Shown: positions 9,429 through 18,433 of the stretch, piece by piece | How positions within the stretch are numbered: position 1 is the stretch's first letter | How the letters are laid out: each line of letters opens with the position of its first letter | Assembly: GCF_902499135.1 (NCBI RefSeq) | Contig: NZ_CABVPR010000024.1 | Coordinates: 1 to 64,000 of the forward strand | Source: Burkholderia dolosa | GTDB lineage: Bacteria > Pseudomonadota > Gammaproteobacteria > Burkholderiales > Burkholderiaceae | Length of the DNA stretch: 64,000 nt | Reading direction: 5' to 3' | Translations under genes and position numbers: made by a program | Notes under the pieces: generated by a model | Database searches by the model: none | Told to the model about the DNA's origin: nothing | What the model saw: the letters and a program-made list of their open reading frames with translations, nothing else

Positions 9429-9441
9429 CGAACTGGTATTA
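9416..9441. promoter_or_regulatory. Operator palindrome over the nag -35 box
   Basis: Perfect inverted repeat: TAATACCAGT (9416-9425), spacer CAACGA, ACTGGTATTA (9432-9441). The arms contain ACTGGT, the half-site known from DasR/NagR-type GntR sites, though in outward orientation here. The left arm overlaps the -35 box, the position expected for repression. Two further TGGTATGCA copies lie at 9540-9548 and 9627-9635. The stretch 9442-9652 holds nothing else I recognise. Confidence 0.75.
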
Positions 9442-9652
9442 GACTGCACCGAACCCGCTGGAAGCCTTGCCGGGCAAGCGTTTTAGTCGCGGCAAAGCCT
9501 TTGTTTACAAAGCAGTGCCGGATAGGGATTTACCCGAGGTGGTATGCAGACGGGACGGGTCGTGCATCGGCTTTGCCGCGCGTTCGGCGCCGAAAATGAG
9601 ACCAGAATAGAACCAATTCGGCCGACTGGTATGCATCGGCCGGCGGCGGCCG

Positions 9653-12600
9653 TCACTGAAATTCGCGGCTCCACGTATGCAGACCGCCGAGCATCGGCGT
9701 CAGATCCTCGAAATGCTGCGCGACGAGGTGGCGCACGTTGCTGACGACCTGCCACACGCCCGACGCCGCGAGCAGCCGCGAATCGAGCGTTTCGCGGCGC
9801 TGCCGGGCCAGCAGCTCGGGCCGCACGATCACGTTCACGCAGCCCGTTTCGTCCTCGAGCGTCATGAACAGCACGCCTTTCGCGGTGCCCGGCATTTGCC
9901 GCGCGATCACGATCCCGCACGCGCGCGCAAGCCGGCCGTTGGGACGATCGCGCAGCTCGGCCGCCGACGACAGCCGCTGCGCGCGCAGCGCGGGCCGCAG
10001 CAGCGCGACCGGGTGGCGATTCAGCGTCAGGCCCGTCGTGTGATAGTCGGCGAGGATGTCGTCGGCTTCGGACGGTGCGTCGAGCGCCGGTTGCTCCGCT
10101 TCGTCGATCGGCGCGACCGCGAGCAGATCGCGCTCCGGCACCGCGGCGACGGCCTGCCACAGTGCGTCGCGGCGATGACCGGCGAGCGTCTCGAGCGCGT
10201 TCGCGGCCGCGAGCGCTTCGAGATCGCGGCGCTCGAGCTGCGCGCGGCGCCCCAGCGTGTCGACGTTCTCGAACGGCCGCGTCGCGCGGGCGGCTTCGAT
10301 GCGTCGCGCGGCCGCCTCGCCGAAGCCGCGCACGAGCGACAGGCCGAGCCGCACCGCGGGCTGGCCGTGCGGCGGCGGCTGGCCCGGCAGCGCTTCGAGC
10401 GACGTCTCCCAATTGCTTTTCGTGACATCGACCGGCAAGACCTGCACGCCGTGACGCCGCGCGTCCTGCACGAGTTGCGCGGGCGCATAGAAACCCATCG
10501 GCTGGCTGTTCAGCAGCGCGGCGAGGAAGATCGCCGGTTCGTGGCATTTGAGCCAGCTGCTCGCATACGCGAGCTTCGCGAAGCTCGCCGCGTGGCTTTC
10601 GGGAAAGCCGTATTCGCCGAAGCCTTTGATCTGCTCGAAGATCTGCTCGGCGAATTCGCGCGTGTAGCCGCGCTCGAGCATCCCGTCGACGATCTTGTCG
10701 TGATACTTGCCGAGATCGCCCTTGCGCTTCCATGCGGCCATCGCGCGACGCAGTGCATCGGCCTCGTCCGGCGTGAAACCCGCGGCGACGATCGCGATCT
10801 GCATCACCTGCTCCTGGAAGATCGGCACGCCGAGCGTACGTTCGAGCACCTTCCTGAGCGCCTCGTTCGGATACGTGACCTCGCCCTCTTCTTCGCCGGC
10901 CATGATCCTGCGCCGCTTCAGATACGGATGCACGGCTCCGCCCTGGATCGGCCCCGGCCGCACGATCGACACCTGGATCACCAGATCGTAGTATTCGCGC
11001 GGCTTCAATCGCGGCAGCATCGACATCTGCGCACGCGATTCGATCTGGAACACGCCGACCGTGTCCGCGCGGCAGATCATGTCGTACGTGTTGTTGTCTT
11101 CCTGCGGGATGTGCTGGAAGCCGAACGGCTTTCCATCCGGCCGAGGTCCGCGCCATTCCGTCACCATGTCGAACGCACGATGCAGCGCCGACAGCATCCC
11201 GAGCGCGAGCACGTCGACCTTCATCAGCCCGAGCGCTTCGAGATCGTCCTTGTCCCACTGGATCACGCGCCGCCCGTCCATCGCCGCGTTCTCCACCGGC
11301 ACGAGCCGCGTGAGCTTGCCGCGGCTGATCACGAAGCCGCCCGAATGCTGCGACAGATGGCGCGGAAAGTTGAGCAGCCGCGCGGCGAGTTCGGCCCATG
11401 CGTTGATCAGCGGCGTAGACGGGTCGAGCCCGACCATCGCGAACTGCTGCAGCAGATCGCGGCTGCCGTCGAACCAGCGATGTCCCTTCGCGACACGATC
11501 GACCAGCATCGGATCGACGCCGAGCGCCTTGCCGACTTCGCGCAGCACGCCGCGCGGGCGGTACGTCGATACGGCAGCGGCGATTGCGGCGCGTTCCTTC
11601 CCGTATTTTTTGTAGATGTGCTGGATCACTTCTTCGCGGCGCTGATGCTCGAAGTCGACGTCGATGTCGGGCGGCTCGCCGCGCTTCTCGCTGATGAACC
11701 GCTCGAACAGCATCGTGCTCTGGTCGGGATTCACTTCGGTGATGCCGAGGCAATAGCAGACGACCGAATTCGCCGCCGAACCGCGCCCCTGGCACAGGAT
11801 GTTCTGGCTGCGCGCGTATTTGACGATGTCGTAGACGGTCAGGAAGAACGGTTCGTATTCCAGCTTCGCGATCAGCGCGAGTTCATACCGGATCTGCTTC
11901 GCCACTTTCTCCGGCACACCATTTCGATAGCGTCTGAATACACCTGCCCACGTCTCTTGTCGCAGATAACTGGTCGGCGTGTGTCCGCGCGGAATGATCT
12001 CGTGCGGGTATTCATACTTCAGATCTTCAAGTGAAAAGTCGCAGTCGTCGAGAATCGCACACGTCTGCGCAATCTCCTCCGGCGAAAACAGCTTGGCGAT
12101 CCGGTTGCGCCCGCGCAGATGCTGCTCCGCATTCGACGCGAGCGCATACCCGCATTCCGGCACCGGCATCCCGAGCCGGATCGCCGTCATCACGTCCTGC
12201 AGCGGCTTGCACGAGCGCTTGTGCATCGTCACGTCGCCGAGCGCGACGACCTGCACGCCGCGCCGCTTGCCGGCCGCGCGAATCTCGTCGGCTTGCACGC
12301 CGTCGAGCGCGCGCTGCAACTGCACGAGCCCGAGCCGCGCGCGCTCGCCGAACGTCGCGCGAAACCACGCGACCTGCGCGTCGAGCACATCGGCGCGGAC
12401 CGGATACGTCGGCACGAGAATCGCGAAGCAGTCGCGCATGCCGCGCAGATGTGCGACTGCTTCGGGCGGCCTCGACAGCATGCGCGGCGTCAGCTTGTAC
12501 GTGCCCTTCGGCGCGTTCATCCGCAGCCATGAGATCAGTTCGGACAGGTTGCCGTAGCCTTCGCGGTTCTGTGCGAGCAGTACGAGCCCGAACGCGCCGG

Positions 12601-12868
12601 GGCCCGGATCGTAACCGGGTGCGACTTCGTCCGGCGTGACCTCGAAGTACGAACCGATGATCAGCGGCAGCCCTTTCGCCTTGGCCGCGACATGCATGCG
12701 CGGCGCGCCCGCGAGCGAGCATTCGTCGGTGATCGCCATCCCGCGATAACCGAGGTCGACCGCGCGCTCGACCAGTTCCTCCGCATGCGACGCGCCGTGC
12801 AGGAACGAGAAGTTCGAACGGCAGAACAGTTCCGCGTAATCGGGCAGCGACCTGGATTCCGCAACCAT
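9653..12868 (-). CDS. dnaE2: Error-prone DNA polymerase DnaE2 (ImuC)
   Basis: C-family DNA polymerase of 1071 aa, the catalytic part of the SOS mutasome with ImuA and ImuB. A PHP domain opens the protein (SFLHGASHAEELVERA near 21-36, AITDECSLAG near 45-54). The polymerase core has GRGSAANS at 361-368 and the catalytic-acid segment PDIDVDF at 400-406; a C-terminal OB-fold region (GVLFMTLEDETG) follows helix-hairpin-helix sequence. Length matches DnaE2, shorter than replicative DnaE1 (about 1170 aa). It begins six bases after imuB, so it is the last gene of the imuA-imuB-dnaE2 operon controlled by the LexA box at 15011. Confidence 0.95.
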   Translation of the reverse strand: MVAESRSLPDYAELFCRSNFSFLHGASHAEELVERAVDLGYRGMAITDECSLAGAPRMHVAAKAKGLPLIIGSYFEVTPDEVAPGYDPGPGAFGLVLLAQNREGYGNLSELISWLRMNAPKGTYKLTPRMLSRPPEAVAHLRGMRDCFAILVPTYPVRADVLDAQVAWFRATFGERARLGLVQLQRALDGVQADEIRAAGKRRGVQVVALGDVTMHKRSCKPLQDVMTAIRLGMPVPECGYALASNAEQHLRGRNRIAKLFSPEEIAQTCAILDDCDFSLEDLKYEYPHEIIPRGHTPTSYLRQETWAGVFRRYRNGVPEKVAKQIRYELALIAKLEYEPFFLTVYDIVKYARSQNILCQGRGSAANSVVCYCLGITEVNPDQSTMLFERFISEKRGEPPDIDVDFEHQRREEVIQHIYKKYGKERAAIAAAVSTYRPRGVLREVGKALGVDPMLVDRVAKGHRWFDGSRDLLQQFAMVGLDPSTPLINAWAELAARLLNFPRHLSQHSGGFVISRGKLTRLVPVENAAMDGRRVIQWDKDDLEALGLMKVDVLALGMLSALHRAFDMVTEWRGPRPDGKPFGFQHIPQEDNNTYDMICRADTVGVFQIESRAQMSMLPRLKPREYYDLVIQVSIVRPGPIQGGAVHPYLKRRRIMAGEEEGEVTYPNEALRKVLERTLGVPIFQEQVMQIAIVAAGFTPDEADALRRAMAAWKRKGDLGKYHDKIVDGMLERGYTREFAEQIFEQIKGFGEYGFPESHAASFAKLAYASSWLKCHEPAIFLAALLNSQPMGFYAPAQLVQDARRHGVQVLPVDVTKSNWETSLEALPGQPPPHGQPAVRLGLSLVRGFGEAAARRIEAARATRPFENVDTLGRRAQLERRDLEALAAANALETLAGHRRDALWQAVAAVPERDLLAVAPIDEAEQPALDAPSEADDILADYHTTGLTLNRHPVALLRPALRAQRLSSAAELRDRPNGRLARACGIVIARQMPGTAKGVLFMTLEDETGCVNVIVRPELLARQRRETLDSRLLAASGVWQVVSNVRHLVAQHFEDLTPMLGGLHTWSREFQ

Positions 12869-12874
12869 CGCTGC

Positions 12875-14356
12875 TCACCCGAACAGGCCGTGCAGAAACC
12901 AGTGCGGATTCGCCTGACTGCTCATCCGCTCCTTGAATACCCAGTAGCACGCACCGGCTTCGTCCTGCGCAACCTGGTAATCGCGCGCAACCGTCTGGCC
13001 GTCGAACCACCCGGCCTCGATTCGCTCCGGCGACGACATCATCCGCAGCTGCGTATGGAACACCGGCCGGTTCTCGCGCACCAGCAGCGGCAACGGCTCC
13101 GCCAGCAGCCACGCGGGACGCGGCGACACCGCCGGCGGCACGCCCGGCGGCTTGCCGGCCTGGGCATCGAGCGGCAGCCAGCGGTTCGCCGCCTCGGGCC
13201 GATGATCGGCTGCCGGCACCGCGCGCAGCACGTTCTCCGCGCCGAGCCGCGCGATCAGCAGTTCGCACAGCCGCGCACGCGTCTCTTTCGTGCCGCCCGG
13301 CTCGGGGAAAAGATCGTCGGGCGGCGGCGCGACCGATTCGACGCGCGTGGCCTTCAGCGTCACCGCGATCACCGCGGCCGGCAACTCCACGCGCGCAAGC
13401 CGTTCGCCGAGCAGCCGCATGAAATGCGCTTCGTCGCGCACGGGCGTCGCGAACGCGAGTTCGAGCGGCGTCGGCGGCACGGCCTGACGGCCGCGCTCGT
13501 GCTCGAGCCCGAACGTCATCGCGGCCAGCGACAGCTGTCGCGCAGCGAGCCAGCCGCACAACTGCACCACGAGCCGCCGCGCGGCGAACAGCACGGCTTC
13601 TGCATATTCGACACGCTCCGGCAATTCGAGCCGCACGTCGAACACCGGCGGCACCGGCATCCACGCGATCGGCTCGACCGCATCGCCGTACGCACGATCG
13701 AGCGCGGCGAGCAGCGCGGGACCGCAGCGGCGCTGCAGCCCCGCGCGCGGCAGCCTGCGCAGATCGGCAAGCGTGCGGCAGCCGAGGCCGTCGAACCAGC
13801 CCGCATGCGCGCGCGCATCGCGCAGCAGCCCGCAAGGCAGCCCGTCGAGCGCGCGAACGAACGACGCATGACCGATGACGCGCCGACGAACGCGTGCGCG
13901 CGCCGACACGCGCGCGAGCAGCCACGCGCCGCCCGCGGTGGGCGCGGCCGACACGCGCGCCGCATAGCCGAGTGCCGCGAGCGTCGCGCGCACCTGGCGG
14001 CACAGCGACGGCAAGCCGCCGAACAGGCGCAGGCTCGGGCCGACGTCGACGATGAGCGTCGCTTCGTCGTCGAGCGCAACGCACGGCGAGAAGCGCAGCA
14101 GCGCGAGCGCGACTGCGCGCAGCGCATCGGCCTCGCGCGCCGGATCGCGTTCGACGAGATGCGTGTCGGGCGCGAGCGTCAGCACGCCGCCGCGCTTCAT
14201 GCCCGCGCATACGCCCTGCCGGCGCGCGGCCGCATCGGCGATCAGCACGACGCCCTGCTCGAGCACCGCACAGCCGGCGCCGCCCGCGTCAGACGGCGGC
14301 GCGGCGCACACGTCGAGCGGCAGGCGCGGCAGATGGATGCCGAGCAAGACGCGCAT
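12875..14356 (-). CDS. imuB: Y-family polymerase-like mutasome protein ImuB
   Basis: Protein of 493 aa related to Y-family polymerases (DinB/UmuC). In this family ImuB has lost polymerase activity and works as the hub that binds the sliding clamp, ImuA and DnaE2. The N-terminus reads MRVLLGIHLPRLPLD, lacking the first catalytic acid of active DinB proteins, as expected. The C-terminus ends WFLHGLFG, typical of ImuB. I start at the ATG at 14356, preceded by GGAG; the longer frame starts inside imuA without family similarity. The start lies 68 bases inside imuA, an unusually long overlap. Confidence 0.93.
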   Translation of the reverse strand: MRVLLGIHLPRLPLDVCAAPPSDAGGAGCAVLEQGVVLIADAAARRQGVCAGMKRGGVLTLAPDTHLVERDPAREADALRAVALALLRFSPCVALDDEATLIVDVGPSLRLFGGLPSLCRQVRATLAALGYAARVSAAPTAGGAWLLARVSARARVRRRVIGHASFVRALDGLPCGLLRDARAHAGWFDGLGCRTLADLRRLPRAGLQRRCGPALLAALDRAYGDAVEPIAWMPVPPVFDVRLELPERVEYAEAVLFAARRLVVQLCGWLAARQLSLAAMTFGLEHERGRQAVPPTPLELAFATPVRDEAHFMRLLGERLARVELPAAVIAVTLKATRVESVAPPPDDLFPEPGGTKETRARLCELLIARLGAENVLRAVPAADHRPEAANRWLPLDAQAGKPPGVPPAVSPRPAWLLAEPLPLLVRENRPVFHTQLRMMSSPERIEAGWFDGQTVARDYQVAQDEAGACYWVFKERMSSQANPHWFLHGLFG

Positions 14357-14999
14357 AGCGGCTCTCCACGATGGGTGACGGCAAATCGAGTTCGAGCGGC
14401 TCGCTGCGCGCGGGCCCGCGGCGCTTGACGATGTCGAGCGACACGCCGCCCGGCACCGGATACAGCGCAATGCGCAGCACGGCCGGCGACGGCTGCCGCG
14501 CAACCTGCAGCGGACGCAGCATCACGAACAGCGTGTCGCCGGTGCGTGCGGCCGCGAGATGCAGGCGCCGCAGCGCATCGGGCCGCGCGTCCTGCCACAG
14601 CAGTAGCGCGCCGCAGCAGCCGGCCTTCAGCGCCTGCTCGGCGGCCCACAACGCGTCGGCCCGGCTGCCGGCGCGCAGCCACAGCAGCGCATCGGTCGGC
14701 ACGCCGAGACCGGCCAGCGCGTTCGCATGCGGCACCTGCGGCGGCGCGACGAGTGCGAGCGGCCGCCGCGCGCTGACGGTGCGTGCGAGCGCGGGTGCGA
14801 GCAGCCGCATCTCGCCGCAGCCCGGCTGTGCGGCGAGCAGCTCGACGAGCCCGCCGACCGGCCAGCCGCCGCCCGGCAGTTCGGCGGACAGCGGCGCGAA
14901 GCCCGTGTCGATCGTGCGCGGACCGCCGCGCGCGAGCTGCGAGCCGCGCCACAGCGACGGATGAAGGGTTTCGGGAGACAGGGATGAAGCGGACATCAT
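14289..14999 (-). CDS. imuA: Translesion synthesis-associated protein ImuA
   Basis: RecA/SulA-like accessory protein of about 236 aa, the first gene of the LexA-controlled imuA-imuB-dnaE2 cassette. Family features: an ELPGGGWPVGGLVELL segment near the start, ATPase-like fold without a proper Walker A, and an Arg-rich tail (ARHPSAAPAARRVRRAAV). The ATG at 14999 is adopted; a TTG at 15008 and an ATG at 14996 are alternatives and no strong ribosome site decides among them. The predicted leader is only about 20 bases. The 3' end overlaps imuB by 68 bases. Confidence 0.88.
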   Translation of the reverse strand: MMSASSLSPETLHPSLWRGSQLARGGPRTIDTGFAPLSAELPGGGWPVGGLVELLAAQPGCGEMRLLAPALARTVSARRPLALVAPPQVPHANALAGLGVPTDALLWLRAGSRADALWAAEQALKAGCCGALLLWQDARPDALRRLHLAAARTGDTLFVMLRPLQVARQPSPAVLRIALYPVPGGVSLDIVKRRGPARSEPLELDLPSPIVESRYARLARHPSAAPAARRVRRAAV

Positions 15000-15010
15000 G
15001 CGGCTCAATG

Positions 15011-15054
15011 CTGTATGGATATACAGTATAGAGGAGCGCAGCGGGCGCTGTCAG
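15011..15054 (-). promoter_or_regulatory. LexA (SOS) box and promoter of imuA-imuB-dnaE2
   Basis: CTGTATGGATATACAG at 15011-15026 fits the LexA consensus CTG-N10-CAG with a near-perfect inner TATA repeat. On the minus strand a promoter reads CTGACA (15054-15049), 18 bases, TATACT (15030-15025); the box overlaps the downstream edge of the -10, so LexA would block RNA polymerase. The rest of 15055-15297 holds no gene or site that I can support. Confidence 0.92.
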
Positions 15055-15297
15055 GCCCAACAAAAAGGGACATGAAGACGGAGGTTCGGGAGGCCCGCAG
15101 GCGACCGCACACGGAGCGGCGAGCGCTCGGCCGCCCGTCGCCCAACGCGTCGGCGACGGCTGGCCGCTCCCGGACGTGACGTCGCGCGTGCCCGATTCCG
15201 GCCGCCGCCTTCTCCCCGCCGATACGAAACGGGCCGCCCGATCGACGCGGAACGACGATCCGCGCCGCACGGACGGCCCGCTCACGCGGCCGGCGAC

Positions 15298-16092
15298 TCA
15301 GCCCAGCAGCAGCGCGTCGTCGTCGAGCTGCTCGTGCCGCACCTTCTCGAACATCTGCAGCAGGTCCGGCACGTCGAGCCCGCGGCGCGCGTCGCCCGAC
15401 ACGTCGAGCACGACCTGCCCCTGATGCAGCATCACCGTGCGGTCGCCGTAATCGAGCGCCTGCCGCATGCTGTGCGTGACCATCATCGTCGTCAGCTTGC
15501 TGTCGGCGACGATGCGCGCGGTCAGCTCCAGCACGAACGCGGCCGTCTTCGGGTCGAGCGCGGCCGTGTGCTCGTCGAGCAGCAGGATCCGCGACGGCCG
15601 CAGCGATGCCATCAGCAGGCTCACCGCCTGCCGCTGGCCGCCGGACAGCAGTCCGATCCGGTCGGTCAGCCGGTTCTCGAGGCCGAGGTTCAGCAGGCGC
15701 AGCTTGTCGCGGAACAGTTCGCGCGACGGACGATCGAGCGCCGCGCGAAACCCGCGCCGCACGCCGCGCGCCATCGCGAGCGCCATGTTCTCCTCGATCG
15801 TCAGCGCTTCGCAGGTGCCGGCCATCGGATCCTGGAACACGCGCGCGACGAGATGCGCGCGATCCCACGCCGGCTGGCGCGTGACGTCGGTGCCGTCGAT
15901 CGCGATGCGCCCCGCATCGACGCGCTGGTCGCCACTGATCGCGTTCAGGAACGTCGACTTGCCGGCGCCGTTCGAGCCGATCACCGCGACGAACTGGCCG
16001 TCGGGAATCTCGAGCGACAGCCCGCGCAGCGCGCGCGTCTCGATCGGCGTGCCGGGGTTGAACGTGAGCTTCAGGTCTTGTGCGGACAACAT
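15298..16092 (-). CDS. ABC transporter ATP-binding protein (TrpZ-type)
   Basis: ATPase of 264 aa with Walker A GSNGAGKST (near 39-47), signature LSGGQRQ, Walker B ILLLDEHTAALD (Asp-Glu, then His where many ABC proteins have P) and the switch His in MVTHSM. Third gene of a leftward set: periplasmic binding protein, permease, ATPase, with one base between permease stop and ATPase start. Related Gram-positive systems import tryptophan or other aromatic compounds (TrpXYZ); the substrate here cannot be read from sequence. Confidence 0.88.
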   Translation of the reverse strand: MLSAQDLKLTFNPGTPIETRALRGLSLEIPDGQFVAVIGSNGAGKSTFLNAISGDQRVDAGRIAIDGTDVTRQPAWDRAHLVARVFQDPMAGTCEALTIEENMALAMARGVRRGFRAALDRPSRELFRDKLRLLNLGLENRLTDRIGLLSGGQRQAVSLLMASLRPSRILLLDEHTAALDPKTAAFVLELTARIVADSKLTTMMVTHSMRQALDYGDRTVMLHQGQVVLDVSGDARRGLDVPDLLQMFEKVRHEQLDDDALLLG

Positions 16093-16093
16093 G

Positions 16094-16990
16094 TCAGGCC
16101 CCTCCGTTCTTGCGCGCGAACAGCTTCTTGCGCGTCGCCGGCAGCACCAGCGCGATCGTGACGAGCGCGGCCGTCACGAGGTTCAGATCCTGCGCCTTCA
16201 GGCCGATGAATTCGCTGTTCAGCGCGAGCGCGATGAAGAAGCGGTAGACGATCGCGCCGAGCACGACCGCGAGCGTCGTCAGCACGAGCCGGCGCGCGGG
16301 CAGCAGCGTTTCGCCGATGATCACCGCCGCCAGCCCGATCACGATCGTGCCGATCCCCATCGAGATGTCGGCGCCGCCTTGCGTCTGCGCGAACAGCGCG
16401 CCGGCGAGCGCGACGAGCGCGTTCGACAGCGCCATCCCGGCGAGCGTCGCCCGGCCCGTCGCGATGCCCTGCGCGCGCGCCATCCGCGGATTCGCGCCGG
16501 TCGCGCGCATCGCGAGGCCGAGCTGCGACGAGAAGAACCAGTCGAGCCCGAGCTTCGCGACCACGACGACGATCGCGAGCAGCGCCGGACGCAGCACGTA
16601 GTCGGGCAGCCAGTCGGGCTGCAGCACGGTGAACAGCGTCGGCTCGGTGATCAGCGGCACGTTCGGCCGCCCCATGATCCGCAGGTTCACCGAATAGAGC
16701 GCGATCATCATCAGGATGCTCGCGAGCAGATCCATGATCTTCAGGCGCACGTTCAGCCAGCCGGTGACGAAGCCCGCGACGGCGCCCGCGACGATCGCGA
16801 GCGCGGTCGCGGAGAACGGGTCGTAACCGGCGGAGATCAGCGTCGCGGCGACGGCGCCGCCGAGCGGAAAGCTGCCGTCGACGGTCAGATCGGGGAAGTT
16901 GAGGATGCGAAACGAAATCAGCACCCCGAGGGCGACGAGACTGAAGATCAGCCCGATCTCCAGCGCACCCAGAAACGAGAACAGAGACAT
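16094..16990 (-). CDS. ABC transporter permease (TrpY-type)
   Basis: Hydrophobic protein of 298 aa with about eight membrane segments, of the branched-chain amino acid/ribose-type permease family. FPDLTVDGSFPLGGA near the N-terminus is typical of the permeases that pair with PF04392-type binding proteins. It lies between the binding protein and the ATPase and very probably forms the membrane channel as a homodimer. The start ATG at 16990 gives the normal N-terminus, MSLFSFLGALEIGL; the longer open frame fuses unrelated sequence. A 143-base gap separates it from the binding-protein gene. Confidence 0.88.
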   Translation of the reverse strand: MSLFSFLGALEIGLIFSLVALGVLISFRILNFPDLTVDGSFPLGGAVAATLISAGYDPFSATALAIVAGAVAGFVTGWLNVRLKIMDLLASILMMIALYSVNLRIMGRPNVPLITEPTLFTVLQPDWLPDYVLRPALLAIVVVVAKLGLDWFFSSQLGLAMRATGANPRMARAQGIATGRATLAGMALSNALVALAGALFAQTQGGADISMGIGTIVIGLAAVIIGETLLPARRLVLTTLAVVLGAIVYRFFIALALNSEFIGLKAQDLNLVTAALVTIALVLPATRKKLFARKNGGA

Positions 16991-17133
16991 GATGGGGAAA
17001 TCCTGTTGCCTCCCGGCCGGACGTGTACGGCCAGGGCGAAAACGAACGGGCGTCGCCGGGTAGGCGCGCCCGTCCGGCGGTTTCGATCGGGCCCGGATCG
17101 GGCCTGCCGGCGCGGCGACGAGCGTGCCGCGGC

Positions 17134-18099
17134 TTACTTGATGACCGTCTTCGCTTCCTTCACGAGATCCGGCGCCAGCGTGACGCCCTGCTTCGCGGCC
17201 GCGCCGGTGTTCACGAACAGTTCGAGGTTGCTGCTCGTCTCCGACGCGATCGCGCCCGGCTTCTCGCCCTTCAGGATTCGCGCGACGATCTTGCCGGTCT
17301 GCCGGCCGAGGTCGCCGTAGTTGATGCCGAGCGCCGCGATGCCGCCGCGCTTCACGCTGTCGGTGTCGCCGGCGACGAGCGGGATCTTCGCCTCGTTCGC
17401 GACCTTCACGAGCGCCTCGTACGCGGACACGACGTTGTTGTCGGTATTCGTGTAGATCACGTCGACCTTGCCGATCAGGCTCTTCGCGGCCGGACCGATG
17501 TCGACCGTGCGCGGCGCGGCCGCTTCCTTGAGCGTCATTCCCTGCTTCGCGAGCAGTTCCTTCAGCTCCTTCACGACGACGACCGAATTCGCTTCGCCCG
17601 GGTTGTAGACCATGCCGACCGTCTTCGCGTTCGGGACGACGCGCTTGATCAGCGCGACTTGCCGATCGAGCGGCAGCTTGTCCGACACGCCGGTCACGTT
17701 CGTGCCCGACGGGCCCCAGCCCTTCACGAGCTGCGCGGCGACCGGATCGGTCACGCCCGAATAGACGACCGGCACGCTCTTCGTCGCCGCGACCACCGCC
17801 TGTGCGGCCGGCGTCGCGATCGCGACGATCACGTCGGGCCGGTCGCCGACGAACTTGCGTGCGATCTGCGCGGCCGTGCCGGTGTTGCCCTGCGCGCTCT
17901 GGTATTCCCACTTGAGCTTGTCGTCGCCATAGCCTTGCGCCTTCAGCTCGGCGCGCACGCCGTCGCGGATCGCGTCGAGCGCCGGATGGTCGACGATCGA
18001 CAGTACCTTGACCGTCTGCGCATGCGCGGCGGCGGCCAGCGCGAGTGCGGCCACGCCGGTCGTGATCGAACGGATTGCGAGAGTCTTGAAACGCTTCAT
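17134..18099 (-). CDS. ABC transporter periplasmic substrate-binding protein (TrpX-type)
   Basis: Protein of 321 aa with a Sec signal peptide (about 1-27, cut after AHA before QTV). It belongs to the PF04392 binding-protein family: VKVLSIVDHPALDAIRDGV, VDVIYTNTDNNVVSA and the central IAALGINYGDLGRQTG segment are characteristic. The ATG at 18099 follows a GGGGGAG run at suitable distance; 25 extra upstream codons in frame are not signal-like. First gene of the importer. Substrate unknown; tryptophan or another aromatic compound is a guess from distant relatives. Confidence 0.87.
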   Translation of the reverse strand: MKRFKTLAIRSITTGVAALALAAAAHAQTVKVLSIVDHPALDAIRDGVRAELKAQGYGDDKLKWEYQSAQGNTGTAAQIARKFVGDRPDVIVAIATPAAQAVVAATKSVPVVYSGVTDPVAAQLVKGWGPSGTNVTGVSDKLPLDRQVALIKRVVPNAKTVGMVYNPGEANSVVVVKELKELLAKQGMTLKEAAAPRTVDIGPAAKSLIGKVDVIYTNTDNNVVSAYEALVKVANEAKIPLVAGDTDSVKRGGIAALGINYGDLGRQTGKIVARILKGEKPGAIASETSSNLELFVNTGAAAKQGVTLAPDLVKEAKTVIK

Positions 18100-18433
18100 G
18101 GGTGAGTCTCCCCCGTATTGTGTCGGTTCTGGATGATGGATTCCCGCCGCCGTCGCGCGAGCGTCGGCGCGCATGCGTCACTGCGCAACCGGCTCGCGTG
18201 CGCGCCCCGGGGAGGTGCGCTGCGGCGAACGCACGAGGATACCATTTCCGCAGACCACCGCCTGACTGCGCGCTTTCGCGCACCGCGCCGGCGGCCGTGC
18301 CGGACATGCGCGCCGGCGCGCCTGCAACGCCCGACCCGCGGCGCTCGCGCCGGCTTCGGCCGCAACGCGCCGGCCGCGCGCGCCGCTTTACGCTATGCTG
18401 TCGGCCGGCTCATACCACGCGACCGGAGGGCAC
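18100..18433. other. Intergenic region between divergent genes
   Basis: About 330 bases between the importer and the four-cysteine protein, which diverge. No convincing promoter pair or operator is visible. A TATGCT about 40 bases before the 18434 ATG could be a -10 box but has no good -35. No credible coding frame. Confidence 0.5.

Noticed and set aside
9677-12034. Long plus-strand frame opposite dnaE2
   Set aside because: Composition is Arg, His, Ala-rich with no family likeness; dnaE2 on the other strand explains the region.
12027-14210. Alternative minus-strand frame across dnaE2 and imuB
   Set aside because: Arg-rich shadow; both real proteins have intact family motifs in other frames.
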